Notes: generated by a model from the letters alone, not told the origin. Shown: positions 14,301 through 26,017, counted from the stretch's first letter. The stretch is DNA of 64,000 nt from Pipra filicauda (GCF_003945595.2 NW_024105098.1:1674001-1738000); one strand, 5' to 3'. Program-made: numbers and translations.

Positions 14301-16284
14301 TGAATAGCCCAAACCTCAAACACCTCCCAGTCATTAACACAGCTGAAATTGATATATTCCCGAGGAAGTTTTCAGCTTCAGCAAAGCTGCCCATTTTATG
14401 GAGAAGACATTCAGACAAAAGACTTATTTGCCACGTTTAACTCTTTCTCTCCACAAACTAACTACAAACCAGCATAAGCTGAAGGCTTGTTAGGTTATTT
14501 GACAGCAGTTTGTGTGAAATTTCTGCCATCACTTCACACCTCAGATCCAGCTGCTCTTGCCTGGCGAGGCTGTGTGCTCCCCAGTTCTTTAATCACCACC
14601 TCAGAATGGATTTCAGAAAATAACCTCTGGCTCACGGTTCAGAAAATCCTGGTCATTATATTGTTTCTATTTCCTGATCCCATGTCTCTCAAGTCACAAA
14701 AGGCTTTCAAAATCGGCTGCATAAACATCTACAATGGAAAAATTTATGCAAATGCATGTTAAGCATTTTTGCAGCACCTTCCCTTACTATAATCCCCACC
14801 ACTGCTCGGTAAAAACATTTTGTGTACAACTAGTTACAAGTCATATCAATGGGGCCATACTAAAATTGCTCAATGGAAGCAACAGTCTGTTCTAGTAAAG
14901 TGTTCCCTGACTGGCAGCAGCTTGGGCCCTTGGCCAGCGATGATGATTGTCTCTCCTGCCTCCTGCTTGGCCTGCCTTTTCGTCTGCAGCCGGCCTTCTT
15001 TCTCTGCTCCCTCCAGAAAGACAAAACTCTTCCCTGTGTTGTCACAAGCACCTGAACAGGCAGGTACAAAGGCTTTCTGCACCTTGTAAACACCCCCATG
15101 ACCCAGCCATCACTGTGGCAGTCCAACACCTATGCTCACAGGGCAGTTATCCAGCCCCAGGCTCCTCTGCACATGAATCCTCTGCTGCAGACGGTGCTGT
15201 CAGCAGAAGTTTGACCTCAGAGGCAAGCAGTTAGAACAGAGTTATAAACAGCAGCACCGCGTTCACCACTACAAGAAATATACTTTCAGAAGGAAAAGGA
15301 GAAACCTGTGTAATTTAATGTGGGGTAAGGATGCAATGAGTTTTATTGATCTGCTGCGCGGTGGCAGCAAAGAGGATCTGACGGGCAGAACAGGGTCCCA
15401 AGGGGGTTCTCTTGATCTCTCCTAAGCAGGGAGCAACTGTCTTATCTCTCTGTAATGCAAAGTCAAACACCTCAGATTTTACCTACTGACTTTAGTCTCC
15501 TCTGGCTCCTGCTCTCCTGCCTCCAAGAATAACACCTGGCCCTCATAAACCCAAGGCAGGAGGCCTTGCTCTCTGGTCTCCCAGAATGGGGGGGTCAGGG
15601 CTACCAGCATTTCTCTCCCTGTTTCCCACATGAAACATTTACCCCATGAGCCACATTAATGATGCAGGCAGAATCACTGCTGTGCCAGGTGTACCATGCA
15701 CAGCTTCAGGAACTATTTCAGCTTTTGTTGAATGGGACATGGTACAAGCAGGTGGGTCAAACACACACTGAAGGCAAGAAAAGTGCCTGGGAGGGTACCA
15801 AGCTCAGTACTGGAGTTGTTCAAGGTAAATACCTGACCCAAGTTGCTAAGAGGGGCCAAAAGTTCAAGATGCTATTTTCTCTCAGAGCACAGCTGCAGTG
15901 CCTTTGATTATTCTCTCCTTTTGAATCGGGCGCAAGGGCAGCGTGAGCGGTACAGCAGTAAGTGATATGGGTTCGTCCAGCCTGGCTCTGATCCCAACCC
16001 TTCCTTGCCCCATGGCTCAGACAGGTGCTCTGGTGTGGGCTGCATGTTCCCCGTGGGTCCAGCGGCTGTTTGCCCATCTGGGGGGCGCAGGGGTGCCCCT
16101 GCCCGAGCAGGGTCAGCGGGTGCGGGGGCGCGGGCGGACGCCGTACTTACAGCACACAGAGCGCGTACGCCGAGGCGATGGACTCGCTGGCCCGCACAAG
16201 GAAGCTGCCATCCTTGCCTACTTTGGAGAGCAGGTCTTCAGCCCTGGAGCGAGTGATGTTGCCGTGGTACCAGCACTGATCCAT
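11267..16284 (-). CDS. INPP5D: INPP5D (SHIP1) 5' part: first two coding exons, SH2 domain; 3' end outside window
   Basis: Known role: SHIP1 is a cytosolic, membrane-recruited inositol-5-phosphatase of blood cells that converts PI(3,4,5)P3 to PI(3,4)P2 and damps immune-receptor and cytokine signalling; its N-terminal SH2 domain binds phosphorylated inhibitory receptors and Shc. Seen here: two minus-strand exons joined in frame give 66 residues, starting MDQCWYHGNITRSRAEDLL, with the FLVR phosphotyrosine-binding arginine at residue 31 (GSFLVRASES) and continuing RNCVYTYRILP. This aligns without gaps to my recollection of human SHIP1. The start is the methionine just before the CWxHGNIT motif, as in mammals. 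The phosphatase, C2 and proline-rich regions must lie left of position 1. The gene is in tandem with NEU2, which sits about 4.3 kb upstream of this start in the same orientation. INPPL1 (SHIP2) is the main alternative but fits the N terminus and the neighbours less well. Confidence 0.95.
11331..16150 (-). other. INPP5D intron 1
   Basis: 4.8 kb between the two coding exons, with canonical GT (16150-16149) and AG (11332-11331) ends on the minus strand. There is no recognisable gene, RNA or transposon inside. The right end, about 16.0-16.15 kb, is GC-rich and CpG-containing and continuous with exon 1, consistent with the promoter-proximal part of the intron. Confidence 0.85.
16151..16284 (-). 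CDS. INPP5D: INPP5D coding exon 1
   Basis: 134 coding nt (44 codons plus 2 nt). The ATG is at 16284-16282 on the minus strand. The exon ends CT|GTAAGT, with the donor at 16150-16145. It encodes the first half of the SH2 domain, including the FLVR motif. The exon sits in a GC-rich patch (about 16.0-16.3 kb). The 5' UTR continues to the right; its extent cannot be read from sequence. Confidence 0.95.
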
Positions 16285-16440
16285 CGCTGGAGCTGGAGGA
16301 AACCTGAATTCCAGTCCAGGAGCTGCCAGAGCTGCCTGTGTGTCTGTGTGTAACGATCAGCCAGCTTCAGCTCACCAGCTTCCTGTTTCAATAGTACAGA
16401 GAGGGAAAGGAAACTCAGCCACGGACAACTTCCTCAACTC
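16285..16440 (-). promoter_or_regulatory. INPP5D 5' flank with ETS/PU.1-like motifs
   Basis: Directly upstream of the INPP5D start, the minus strand has a GAGGAAGTT motif (plus 16427-16435) and an ACAGGAAGC motif (plus 16378-16386), with a third GGAAA-rich stretch (about 16401-16412) between them. These fit the ETS/PU.1 core GGAA, common in promoters active in myeloid and lymphoid cells where SHIP1 is expressed. No TATA box is evident. Motif matching by eye only. Confidence 0.4.
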
Positions 16441-19400
16441 AAACAGCTCAGAGAGTGAGCGTGACATGTTCCTGCAGCCCCCGCTCTCCTCTTCATGCTG
16501 CAGCTGAAGTGACTTGCAAGCCCATGCTCCCTGCCTTTCCCGCCCCCTTCATGTCAGAAAGTCCCAGCTGGGCATCTCTTCTGCTCCCTCACAGATTCAG
16601 TCCCCCAGGCTTTGGTGGCCTGCTGTTCCATTTACGATCTCTTGTCAGACCCTGTGAGTTTTCATCTTTTTCCATCTGTCTGTCCTACCTGCTACAGGGC
16701 TCCAAGGGCAATAAATAAATCTCTGATCAGAAACACACTGTGCATTAGGATACCTAGCACCGACTGCCCCGTTCCTGCCTTGACTAGTCCTCATAGGCAG
16801 TTAGGTGTGAGGAGGGGACTTCAAAGAACTGAACAGAATAAAATTACGACTGCACGTTTCCATGCACAGCAGACTGAGAGGCTGATCTGCACGGGGGATT
16901 TGTGACCAAAGCTCCCTGTCAGCTACTGTGAGATGAATTCAAAGATCTTTCCTACTCTAAATCCCCAAAGGTGGGATGGAGCAAAGCTGTGTCTGGCAAC
17001 CTGCGTCAGAGAGGGAAGAACTGGAGTTTTCACTTCCCTTTTCTTGGTGTGTACATCTGTCCCTCAGCTGTGCTGGGTGGCTGCTCAGTGCTGCATCTCC
17101 AAGGCACAGCACAGGGGACACGTTTGCAGCAAGCCAGGACATTGCTACAGTGCCTGTGAGGGAAAATTGGTTGCTTTTTCTGTACCTCCAACCACTCTGC
17201 CTTGGAAGGCAGCATTTCTGCACATCCACATTTGAGCTATACCTAAAAGCAGCAGCTGAGCTCAGACTCTGACTTGCAAGTTCCCAGGTAAGACATAGAT
17301 CCTGCTAACCCTATGCAAACCTTGCTTTACAGAGCCAGGAGAAGTACTAGAACCGCAGTACCTGGATCATGGACATAGCATGGACAGCAAGGCAGGAGAG
17401 AACAGACTGTCACTGCATGGGGAGAGGCTAGAATTTGTGGGTATGGAGAGAGAATGAACTGGCACAACCCAGCATTCATTCCTGCAGGCCTTCCTGGTGC
17501 TTTCAGTTCTCCAGACACCTGCCCTGCAGTGTCCAGCTTAACCTCTGCCTCTGAGATGAGGCTGTGGGCACCAGCAGCTCAGAGCTGTGTGGCCAGAACA
17601 GCGCCCTGCTAAACGAGCAGAACTGCACCGTGCAGGGCTTCCTGACCACGCTGAGCAAGCACTGTCTGCAGACCAAAATTAGCTCAGCTGGACCCGACCT
17701 TCAGCTTAGCCCAGATCCACACAGGGCTCCAGGAGACAAACTGACATGGATTCAGGAGCCTAAATGCAGTCAGATGCTGATTGCCATGAAGTGGCTGTGC
17801 ATGGGCAGTGGCTGTAAGCTACAGAGGGGTTACAAACCCTGCTCTCCCCACCGGGAGGAGTGTCTGCACATGGCAAAGGAACCGTGCAGCTCCTCCTCCC
17901 TGCCTGCCCACAGACCACTGCTAGCCTCACCTGCACCAACTGCCTGGGATTTCTGGCACCTCCAGTAGCTTCTCTGGAGCACAGCTGCAGCAGGAGGCAG
18001 AACAGCTCTGAATGTTAAACCACTGCTTGGCCTCACAGTGCTCTCCATGCAATGGACACATATCTGGATGCAGAGTGGACAGAGCTGCTGATCACCCCAG
18101 GAGTTTTGCTGGAATGAAACTGTGTTTGGAAAGCTTCTCCTGATCTTCTGCAAGCTAAACAAGGTAGCAGGTACAACTCCTGGTTAGACATCTAATTAGC
18201 TGTTAGACAGACTACTTAGGTCTATACTTAATTCCTATCCACCCCTCCACCAACTTCAGTTTTTAGCTGCTATTTCCTTCAAATCCCTTGTCCAGCCACA
18301 CACAACTCCTTTACTTTGAGACATAAACAAGGCGAAGGGATCCAAATACATGTGATGATTGTGGCAATTGGATGTGCAGGCTGGTTTCTGTGAGTATTTC
18401 TTAGTTGTAAAAGAAAGCACAATACAGCTCCAGCTGCTCAAAAGGTGAATCCCAATCCCCTAACATAAACAGCTCTGTGGTCCCTAATGGCTCGTTAGCT
18501 TGAAATAATACCCCATCTCTCAGACACTGCAATAAACTGGTTTTGCTACAGATCTAGTAGTATTGTACCAGCTGGCTGTCAACTCACCAGCCTGTCCAGA
18601 ACCAGTAAATAAATACTATCTGTGGCATCATTCAAGATGTACACTGGTCACACAACCCCCCACGTGTAGCCAGACTGTCCACTCTGCATCATCATGGGAG
18701 CTGCCAGGCACGACCAGATAAAAACTTCTTAAATATGCATTTCCATGTCATGAAACAAAAGTATTCCATAGTACCTGATGAGGAGGTTAAATCTATAGGA
18801 CAGCAGGTAGCTTTGCTGAGGTCTAAATATACCAGTACCTCCTTAGGCATCAGTGACAGGCTATTGACCACAGAGGTGCATTTAGGCTCTGGCCTACATC
18901 TGAAGAGCACATGAGTAATACCCACAAAGTACTGGCTACCTGAGCCACTCTGCTATGCCAGCCCAGCAAGTTACTGACCTGCTGCTTGGGAAGGGCTTGG
19001 CAAATTACAGGTTATCTGTGAAGGTCACGAGATCTCATCACTCTCTTGGTACCTGCAGCCTCCAGGTGCCCTGAAACAAATTCAGATAGTGAGAAAAATC
19101 AGGGCCCTTTCTCCCACCTGAAAGCTGCCAGCAGTAAAAGTACAGGGTAGGGGCACTGAGCAAACAGGGACCTGCAGACCTGAGCAGTGACAGTGCCAAG
19201 GATCCTATGGGATTTGCTAGTGTTTCTCCAAGAGGATGTGTTCTGAGAGCGCTCTGGAAAGCAGGTGTTATTCTGCATCAATAGAGCAAACAAACATCTT
19301 TTCCTTGCAGCCATTCCACATGTGCACACACACAGGATACAGCACCCAGCAAACAAGCACAGACTGGTTCATAAAGCAGAATTTTGTCCAGAGGCATAGG

Positions 19401-20577
19401 TAACACTTTCCTAGCTCCACCTGCTCTGACATGTCTCCCTTGGTACCCATTCATTTCTGGTGGGTCCCTTGTCTGCTCTCTGTATAAAGCCTCCTTTCAA
19501 ACCACACCAGAGCCTCAGAAATAGTGTCTCTCTAACCAAAACTAGAATAATTTCCTTCAGAAATCTGCTGAAAATCTGCCTATGTTGGAAAGCCTTCCAG
19601 TTTGAGTGTTCTCATGCTGCTCTGGGCTTGGTCAGGTCCCCTCCCTCTGACACAGGTGCTTTTTTACTGGAAGGGGGGCAATGTTATTTGTTTGACATAC
19701 TGCCTCATATGCCAGTAATACTCTGTAATAAAAAGACATGGGGTTGCCAGCGACAGAAGCAGTAGCTGCATGGATCATACTTGTGTTAGAAAGACCAGCA
19801 AGCATTTCCCCTCCTGACTCTAAATTGGGAGCTCCCTCTGCAGACCTGTCCTGATCCTGCAGTTCCAATAGAGGCAAAATGCCATTTCGGCCACTTGTCC
19901 TGTCCCCAGACGTGGAAGGGTCCTGGTGTCCTCCATGACCCCTACTGCCACTGCCCAGGGAGAGGGAGCAGCTAGAGCACACAAGGCTCTGGTTTTCTTA
20001 CAGAGAAACTGCAGCTTGTCAGTGCAGTGTAAGCAAAAGGGCGAGTAAGCAAGGACAGGGCATGGGAAGTAAGGAGAAGGTTCAGTTTGACAGAAGTCCC
20101 TGGGGTACCTGGGAACTCAGCAAGGCAACCCCAAACGAACTGCAGAAGTGGGCAAGGAATATCCCCAGAGCAAGACATCACACAGCCTTGCTGAAATAAG
20201 GAGCCAGCAAGCCCTGAAAGTTAGAGGTGCCACATTCCTACACTATCTGCGAGAAGCAGTACTCCTAAGCAGAGCCAAAGCAGTGTCCTGAAGAAGGTGA
20301 CACCAGATACAGGGCAGTAAGCCCAGTGCCTTCTCTAGAACTTTCTCCACAACTTACTAAATACCACTCAGCATAAAACTGCTGCCATCTGTTCCCAGGC
20401 AGTCCCTGGGAACACTGTCAGCAGTGTTACATTGATCCAGTCTATCGGAGACCTCAAGGCGAGAAGCCCCGTACAAAGGTCACACTTGGTTTGGGCACGG
20501 GATGTGTAAAAAGGCAGCCAAAGGGAAAGGCAAAAAGGGAGAACAGACAACAGAAAACAAACCCAAACACGTTAAGT
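16441..20577. other. Intergenic region between INPP5D and NEU2
   Basis: About 4.1 kb between the INPP5D 5' flank and the NEU2 polyadenylation signal. Read through on both strands, it shows no further exon, RNA gene or recognisable transposon. The frames of 60-134 codons here lack splice signals and homology. INPP5D 5' UTR exons could lie within it but cannot be identified from sequence. Confidence 0.6.
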
Positions 20578-20583
20578 TTTATT
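20578..20583 (-). terminator. NEU2 polyadenylation signal AATAAA
   Basis: AATAAA on the minus strand (TTTATT on plus), 159 nt past the NEU2 stop codon. It is the first canonical hexamer downstream of the stop, giving a short 3' UTR of roughly 180 nt. The exact cleavage site cannot be set. Confidence 0.6.
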
Positions 20584-20742
20584 ATATTTAATAGACTTCA
20601 TAATCTACAGACGCCGCAAGCCAACGCCAAACTAAGTGTGCAGCAGGAGTACAAAAAACCTCCTGCTCAAAGATGAGAGGTGATAGTGAAAAGTATCAGC
20701 AAAGGTGGTGTTTGGAGGGATGCTGGTGGAAAGGCTTGAGAC

Positions 20743-21681
20743 TCAGAGCTCTGAGGGAAAGGCTTGCTTCAAGGTGAACATGACAAAGATCATCTCTTCG
20801 CACTGCCGGCGGGTCCCATATTCAAAGAGGCAGGAGAACAAGGGTGAGCCATCGGGTCCAACACCCATGTACTGCAGATCCGAATAAGCACACAGGCCCC
20901 TGAAGAGGATGCTGGGTTTTGTCCAGTGTGCTGGATTTAAAGGGCTTTTGTTGAGGTAAATTCCCAAATCTTTTCGACCCTTTGGGTCTGTAGGGTGAGC
21001 ATAGAGTAACCAACTGTCTTGGCACCTGGCATCAGGGGGAGGTGGAAAGGCAGTAACACTTCCATGGCATCCAAAGGGAGGTTCCACTAGCATTTCAACC
21101 CGCTGGCCTCCCTCGAAGTCCAGCCCATGGTTGTAGCTGACGGCCTGGATTCGGGCTCCCCTGGTGCTCCTCGCGTTGCAGTACAGGACCTTCCTGCCAC
21201 AGGTGTGCACCTCCGCTACCTGGCACTCCACCGCGCTCTCCTCGCCCACGAAGTTGCCCAGCTCCCACGTTGTGCCGTGGTCAGAGCTGATGAAGCAGAA
21301 GGCATGAGGGGTGGGGTGCTGCTTAGGGTCCAAGATACGATAGGCATAGGCGGGAATCACCAGGCTCCGGGCCTCGTTGAGCAACTGTAATCCATGACCC
21401 GGCCCCACCGCAAACGTGGCCCAGTTCTTGTACTCGGTCCTGATGGTGCCGTCGGTGACATCCTGGGCAGCGCTCCAGGTGCGCCCTTGGTCCATGCTGG
21501 TGACGTAGCAGAGGCGTACCAGGTTAATCTTTGTCCTGAGCTGATGCTGCTCGGAGATCTTTCCTGGGACAGCTATGAAGAACAGGATCAGCTTCCCAGA
21601 GACCTCATCGTAAACCGGGCAGGGGTTCATAGATCGGTGGTCTTTCAGCTGTGCAGTGAAAAGGGTCTCCATGTTATTCCA
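20743..21681 (-). CDS. NEU2: NEU2 coding exon 2
   Basis: 312 codons plus TGA (20745-20743). The acceptor GGCAG lies just before W68, and the frame stays open throughout. It encodes most of the propeller, both Asp boxes, Glu111, Glu219, Arg238, Arg303 and Tyr333, and ends MFTLKQAFPSEL, close to the mammalian C terminus but a few residues shorter. The opposite strand has long open frames caused by codon usage, not by a second gene. Confidence 0.97.
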   Translation of the reverse strand, partial: WNNMETLFTAQLKDHRSMNPCPVYDEVSGKLILFFIAVPGKISEQHQLRTKINLVRLCYVTSMDQGRTWSAAQDVTDGTIRTEYKNWATFAVGPGHGLQLLNEARSLVIPAYAYRILDPKQHPTPHAFCFISSDHGTTWELGNFVGEESAVECQVAEVHTCGRKVLYCNARSTRGARIQAVSYNHGLDFEGGQRVEMLVEPPFGCHGSVTAFPPPPDARCQDSWLLYAHPTDPKGRKDLGIYLNKSPLNPAHWTKPSILFRGLCAYSDLQYMGVGPDGSPLFSCLFEYGTRRQCEEMIFVMFTLKQAFPSEL

Positions 21682-23607
21682 CTGCCAGGGCCCACGTGAA
21701 GGGAGACAAGAACGAAACACACCATTACAAACAGATCCAAGTTAGAGTGCAAGGATGCCTGGACAAAAGTTACAGAAAAGCATGGGAAGAACAGAAGAGA
21801 AGCAAGTTAGTGGATAGAGCAAGAAATGGGAAAACAATAATCTGGCATCACCAAAGGTAAATGAAAATTCTTTGGATGACACAAAGCACATGCACGTCAT
21901 CAAGCAGGTGGGTTATGTCCCTTTTAATTACTACTCCCCGAGGAGCTGACAGCTCCATACCTCAGTGCAGCTGGTGACTGATGACACAGTCTGGAAAGCT
22001 ACAGGAGCTGAATTGTCAGAAATTCTCACAAATACATAGTTGGCACAGACGTGCCCAGTGGTCAAAGTGTGCTGGTACAGACACTGTGCTGTGTCAGTGC
22101 TTCTTAAGAGGCCACAGAGGTACCCGAGCCCTTTGCAAGTATCCTGGATGCTGACAAATTCCTTTCCATTCAAACTCCTATTCCTCCACTGTGATCCATG
22201 TGTGAATGGGCATCCCAGCCTACACTGAGGACCCTTGCTGGGCTGACTGCATGGCTTTCCATGCTCTGGTATGGAGATTTGGGCCCTGAGCTGTCCGATT
22301 CAGAAAAGAGCAGGTACAACTACCCTGCAAGCCCTGTCTTTCTTTAAATGAATAGGACCTAACACCATCACATTTCTGACACTAACATTGCTATTAGAAA
22401 ATTATGCCTAAATAGTGTTATTGGCTCTGTAAAAGAAGCGGTGGTTTCCAGTAAGATTATACTAATTCGCTTTTCTGCCCTGAGTTGCTGATTACCCTTT
22501 TTGATCGTGTTTTCTCTTTGTCTATTCAGCCTATATTAACTTTTCTTGAATATTTAATATTTCCATTTTAAGAAAATCTAACATGTGAACACAAATGACT
22601 AAGTTTATGACCATCTGAGCCCTACTTAACTGAATTACAGAGAGTTACACAAGATGCAACCTGAATGGTCTGATACTGCAGATGTGCTCAGAGGCTGCTT
22701 CTGCAAGGCAGAATCCAGCTCTTAGGAGTGTACAATCAAAGACAACTAATGAAGGTTTGGAACACAAAAATATAATTACTTTTTTTCCCCCCAACACATT
22801 TATGCCTTTGCAAATGCAAACAAATTACTATAAATAGAATATCCACCACCCCCAGCCACCCAGCAGGATAACTGTTAATAATAACTGGTAGGTTAATAAA
22901 GTAGCCAATTCCCTGGCACCAACACACCAGACAACGCTCTTTTGCGTGGGGAGACTTGCTGTTCTCAATTGTTTTTTAAACCAGAAATTAGTATTAAGAT
23001 GATGAATTAAAAACCAAAAAAAAAATAGTAACTGATGGCTAATTTACTTCTCCTTGTCCTTGTGCCACTCCCCATTTCTGCCTCTCCTCCACATCTTGGC
23101 TGCCACAACAGGACTTTTGTTTCCTCTCTCTGTCTGCATCCCCATCCCAGTGATGGGTCCAAAGCCTCTCCTGGAGTATCTGCTGTACCTGCCCCCTGTT
23201 AGTCCCCCCACCAGCTGCCCGGTCACAGGATTGAATCCCAGCAGTTTTAGCAACACGTGCATTATTTAGTGGCAGATTTGTCTCCTGTAACTGGGGAGGA
23301 GAAGCTGCCCTGTCCCTCCAGCAAGAGGGCAAATCCCCTGAAGTGCTGTGGAGCCATGTGAGCAGCACAGGTGGGCAGTGTCCCCGCTCCCTCCCCACGC
23401 TGGTACCTGGACGTGGTGCGTGCTGGGGTCGTACACGCCCCTGCGCATCGCTATGAGCTTGGCGTGTTCATCCACCACATCCTCCCGCTCCTCAGCAAAC
23501 GCCAGGATCATGCTGAACCGGGGCAGGTAGAGCAGGGCTGGAATGCGATAGCTCCAGGTACCGTTCCGGAACAACGTCTCTTGCTCCAAGACAGGGAACG
23601 AAGCCAT
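20743..23607 (-). CDS. NEU2: NEU2, cytosolic sialidase (exo-alpha-sialidase), complete, two coding exons
   Basis: Known role: hydrolyses terminal alpha-linked sialic acid from glycoproteins, oligosaccharides and gangliosides in the cytosol (GH33 six-bladed propeller). The exons 23407-23607 and 20743-21681 join in phase 0 to give 379 residues; human is 380. Seen: the YRIP motif with Arg21; Asp46; acid/base-region Glu111; Glu219; Arg238 and Arg303 completing the arginine triad; nucleophile-type Tyr333 in CAYSDLQ. Human equivalents, from memory, are 21, 46, 111, 218, 237, 304 and 334. Two Asp boxes are clear, SMDQGRTW (about 129-136) and SSDHGTTW (about 199-206), plus a degenerate one near 249-256. 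There is no signal peptide or membrane segment, as expected for the soluble enzyme. NEU3 and NEU4 are alternatives, but length, exon structure and position beside INPP5D and NGEF favour NEU2. No break or missing residue was found, so it should be active. Confidence 0.97.
21682..23406 (-). other. NEU2 intron
   Basis: 1,725 nt with GT (23406-23405) and AG (21683-21682) ends on the minus strand. There is a pyrimidine-rich tract before the acceptor. No repeat or nested gene is recognised. Confidence 0.9.
23407..23607 (-). CDS. NEU2: NEU2 coding exon 1
   Basis: 67 codons from ATG (23607-23605) to CAG|GTACCA, phase 0. The start gives MASFPVLEQE, matching the family's MASLPVL N terminus. A pyrimidine-rich tract ending CCAG sits only 4 nt upstream of the ATG (AG at 23613-23612). 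The true 5' UTR may therefore come from an upstream exon; this is inference. The exon carries Arg21 and Asp46 of the active site. Confidence 0.95.
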
Positions 23608-24465
23608 TGTGCTGGAGGGAAGACAAAGCACATTGCATTCTGTCCCAGCAAAATGGGATGGGGCGCTGGTTTTTGCTCTCCTTGCTCAGTGGGGCCCGTC
23701 CTGCATTGAAACAATTTCTGCTACTTTCAGCTCTGTCTTTTTCTTCTGCTTTTCCAAAGAGAACCTGTATGTAGCAGAGTAGCTGGAACTGAGGCCAGAC
23801 TTACCCCAGGAGCAGCCTGGTTGATATGGCTGGAGTGTTGCAAGGCAAGTGCACTAAATACAGTTAATAAAAAAGCTGTGCTTTGTTTTGTCTTTTTAAT
23901 TAAATTCACAGGCCGGGACTTTTGTGGGTTTACTCTGTAATTCAGAAGACTGTTGATAATAAGACATTGTAGTACTTGCCCTCAGAAGACCATTAACGTC
24001 TCTGGTGATAGTGTATCCAAAACCTGGCACAGAACTTCTGCTTTGCTAAATATGAGTTTAAAATTTCATATAAATGACACAGTGAGGCAATCCCTGACCT
24101 CAGCTGTGCCCCAGCTTGGGGATGACAAGCACTGAGCACGAATAAAGAAAGGAAGAGAACTTCCCTCCTTCCGTAAGATTAAAGAACAGTCTGAATGGTG
24201 TCCCAAAGCTTTGGGTGGCACTTCTGACCAGGTGAAAACCTTGTCCTCTTTACAGTGACTTAAAAGCAATGTTATGAAGGAAAGCAAACATGAGGGAGAA
24301 TTTAAGGAAGCTGCCTCTGTGCTATACCCCACAAAGTTTCTGTTCCTCTCCCAAGACCCACTCGGCCCACTGTCCTCTTGCACTGAGCTCCTCCTGTGAG
24401 CCAATCTACCCTGGCAAAAACCCAGTGGGCTTGAGGGAATTATCTCTGAGCGGATGGGGGCAAAA

Positions 24466-24601
24466 ATAAGAAAAAAAAAAAGAAAAAGAGAGAAGGAAAA
24501 TACATGTCTCTGACATGATACACCAGAAACTGAAGGCTTGGATATCCCTTGCTCAGCAGGGAAGGGGAGAAGAAAAAAAAAGAAAAATAAATATTAAAAA
24601 A
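24466..24601. repeat. A-rich, purine-rich low-complexity stretches
   Basis: Two A/G-rich blocks (about 24466-24501 and 24565-24601) separated by ordinary sequence. They look like simple low-complexity runs or decayed retroposon tails, but no element body is recognisable next to them. Confidence 0.6.
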
Positions 24602-25983
24602 AATCAAGCCTTAGATCTCTGACGCATCGAGTGGGTAGGATGGCAGGGAGAAGATGACAATACACTATGAGTAAGAAATTCAAATGCCTCCTACCTCAGC
24701 TGAGGCAAGACTTGCTGCACTCTTCATTGAGGATTCTCCTATTTATCCAAGTCTTGGAAAGTGCTATAGTAGCTATTGGACATGGATCAGATCCTCGTGT
24801 TTTTGAAGGCTCCCTTGATAATTCAGGACCAGCTGTGGAGGCAGCTGCAGAGTGCATGTACCTACCTGGAGAATAGTTTGCACTCTTCCATGTTTAAGAG
24901 GAAAGCTTGTATTAGCCAGTGTAACTAACCTTGACTAGGTCCACAGTTTGTTTAAATTGTTTTGTTTTGCAGCGCTGATTCCTGAGTTAGGACAGCACAG
25001 ATAGGCTGAGTTCATCCTCCTCAGACAGCACCATCACATTACACTCTCTCCAGATCCATAGCCAGACAGGGAGTCTTGCTTTCTCCTTGCAGCTGCTATA
25101 AATACCAGTGAGATCTGTGAACTCACAGCGTTGCTCAGAAGGGTCTGAACTGCACTGTTTGAGCTAAAGCGACCTGTACAGACTCCAGCCCCACAGCCCC
25201 ACTGCCACTGAGATCCAAAGCCACTGCAGAGGGAAGTCCATCTCCCAGGAGCAGCTGCTCCCTCCTCACTGTCACCAACTGTCACCTCACCGCTGCTGTA
25301 CTAAATGTTTCCAGAACTAGATCCCAGCTATCCAGGCAGTAACATGAAGGAAGCAGGAAGACCTTCCTAGAACAAATAGCTGTGCTGTTCACTACTTCCC
25401 AGCATGGCTGTGGCTATTTATACAGCCCACAGCCGTGGCTGTGTGCTCATGGCTCCTGAAACAGAACTCACCAGCGTGCTTCCAGACTATTTAAAGGGAG
25501 ATTATTTAAAGGGAATTAGTCAGCCTGTCTAGTGCTGCACAGGTTCCCTGGCGCTCCTGCTCGTGGTACTGCAGTCTGCTGTTCTGATACTGCAGTTCTG
25601 CTTCAGGGCAGAGCAAGAGGGAAGGAAAAGAACCAAAAAAAAATATAAAGGAGAGGTAGAAGAGAAAGAGAGATCTGGGCCATGAAGCCCTTGATGGAAA
25701 TCCAGACCAGTGCCACAGGAGGCCGTGCTGCACCTGAGTCCCTCCCACGTGAGCCTGTCACCTGCAGACACCTCTGCCCACACTCTCAGCCCTCCATGTC
25801 AATGTGAGTGTCACAACACTCTTCCCCTTATTGCCAAAAGGGGATTGAGGAACTCACTGAACTGGGAATAGCTGCCATAGAAACAAGCCTGAGGCTCCTG
25901 GACACAGCACCCACAACTATAATCAAGGAAAATACTGGAACCAGGTGACTTCTCCATCTATCCAGAGACTAAAGAGAGGTATG

Positions 25984-26017
25984 TGTGAGTGTGTGTATAT
26001 ACACACATATACACACA
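25984..26017. repeat. TG/TA/CA alternating microsatellite
   Basis: Near-perfect purine-pyrimidine alternation mixing GT, TA and CA steps. It contains the 16-nt perfect palindrome GTGTGTATATACACAC at 25991-26006. A looser, similar patch (GTATATACACAC) follows near 26069. Such runs are prone to Z-DNA or cruciform formation and length change. Confidence 0.75.

Noticed and set aside
21127..21699. Plus-strand open frames opposite NEU2 exon 2 (87 and 101 codons)
   Set aside because: Shadow frames of a conserved, GC-rich coding exon; no similarity to any family.
25489..25517. Paired TATTTAAAGGGA boxes resembling TATA elements
   Set aside because: A short duplication about 1.9 kb upstream of NEU2 with no exon or initiator nearby; TATA function cannot be supported.
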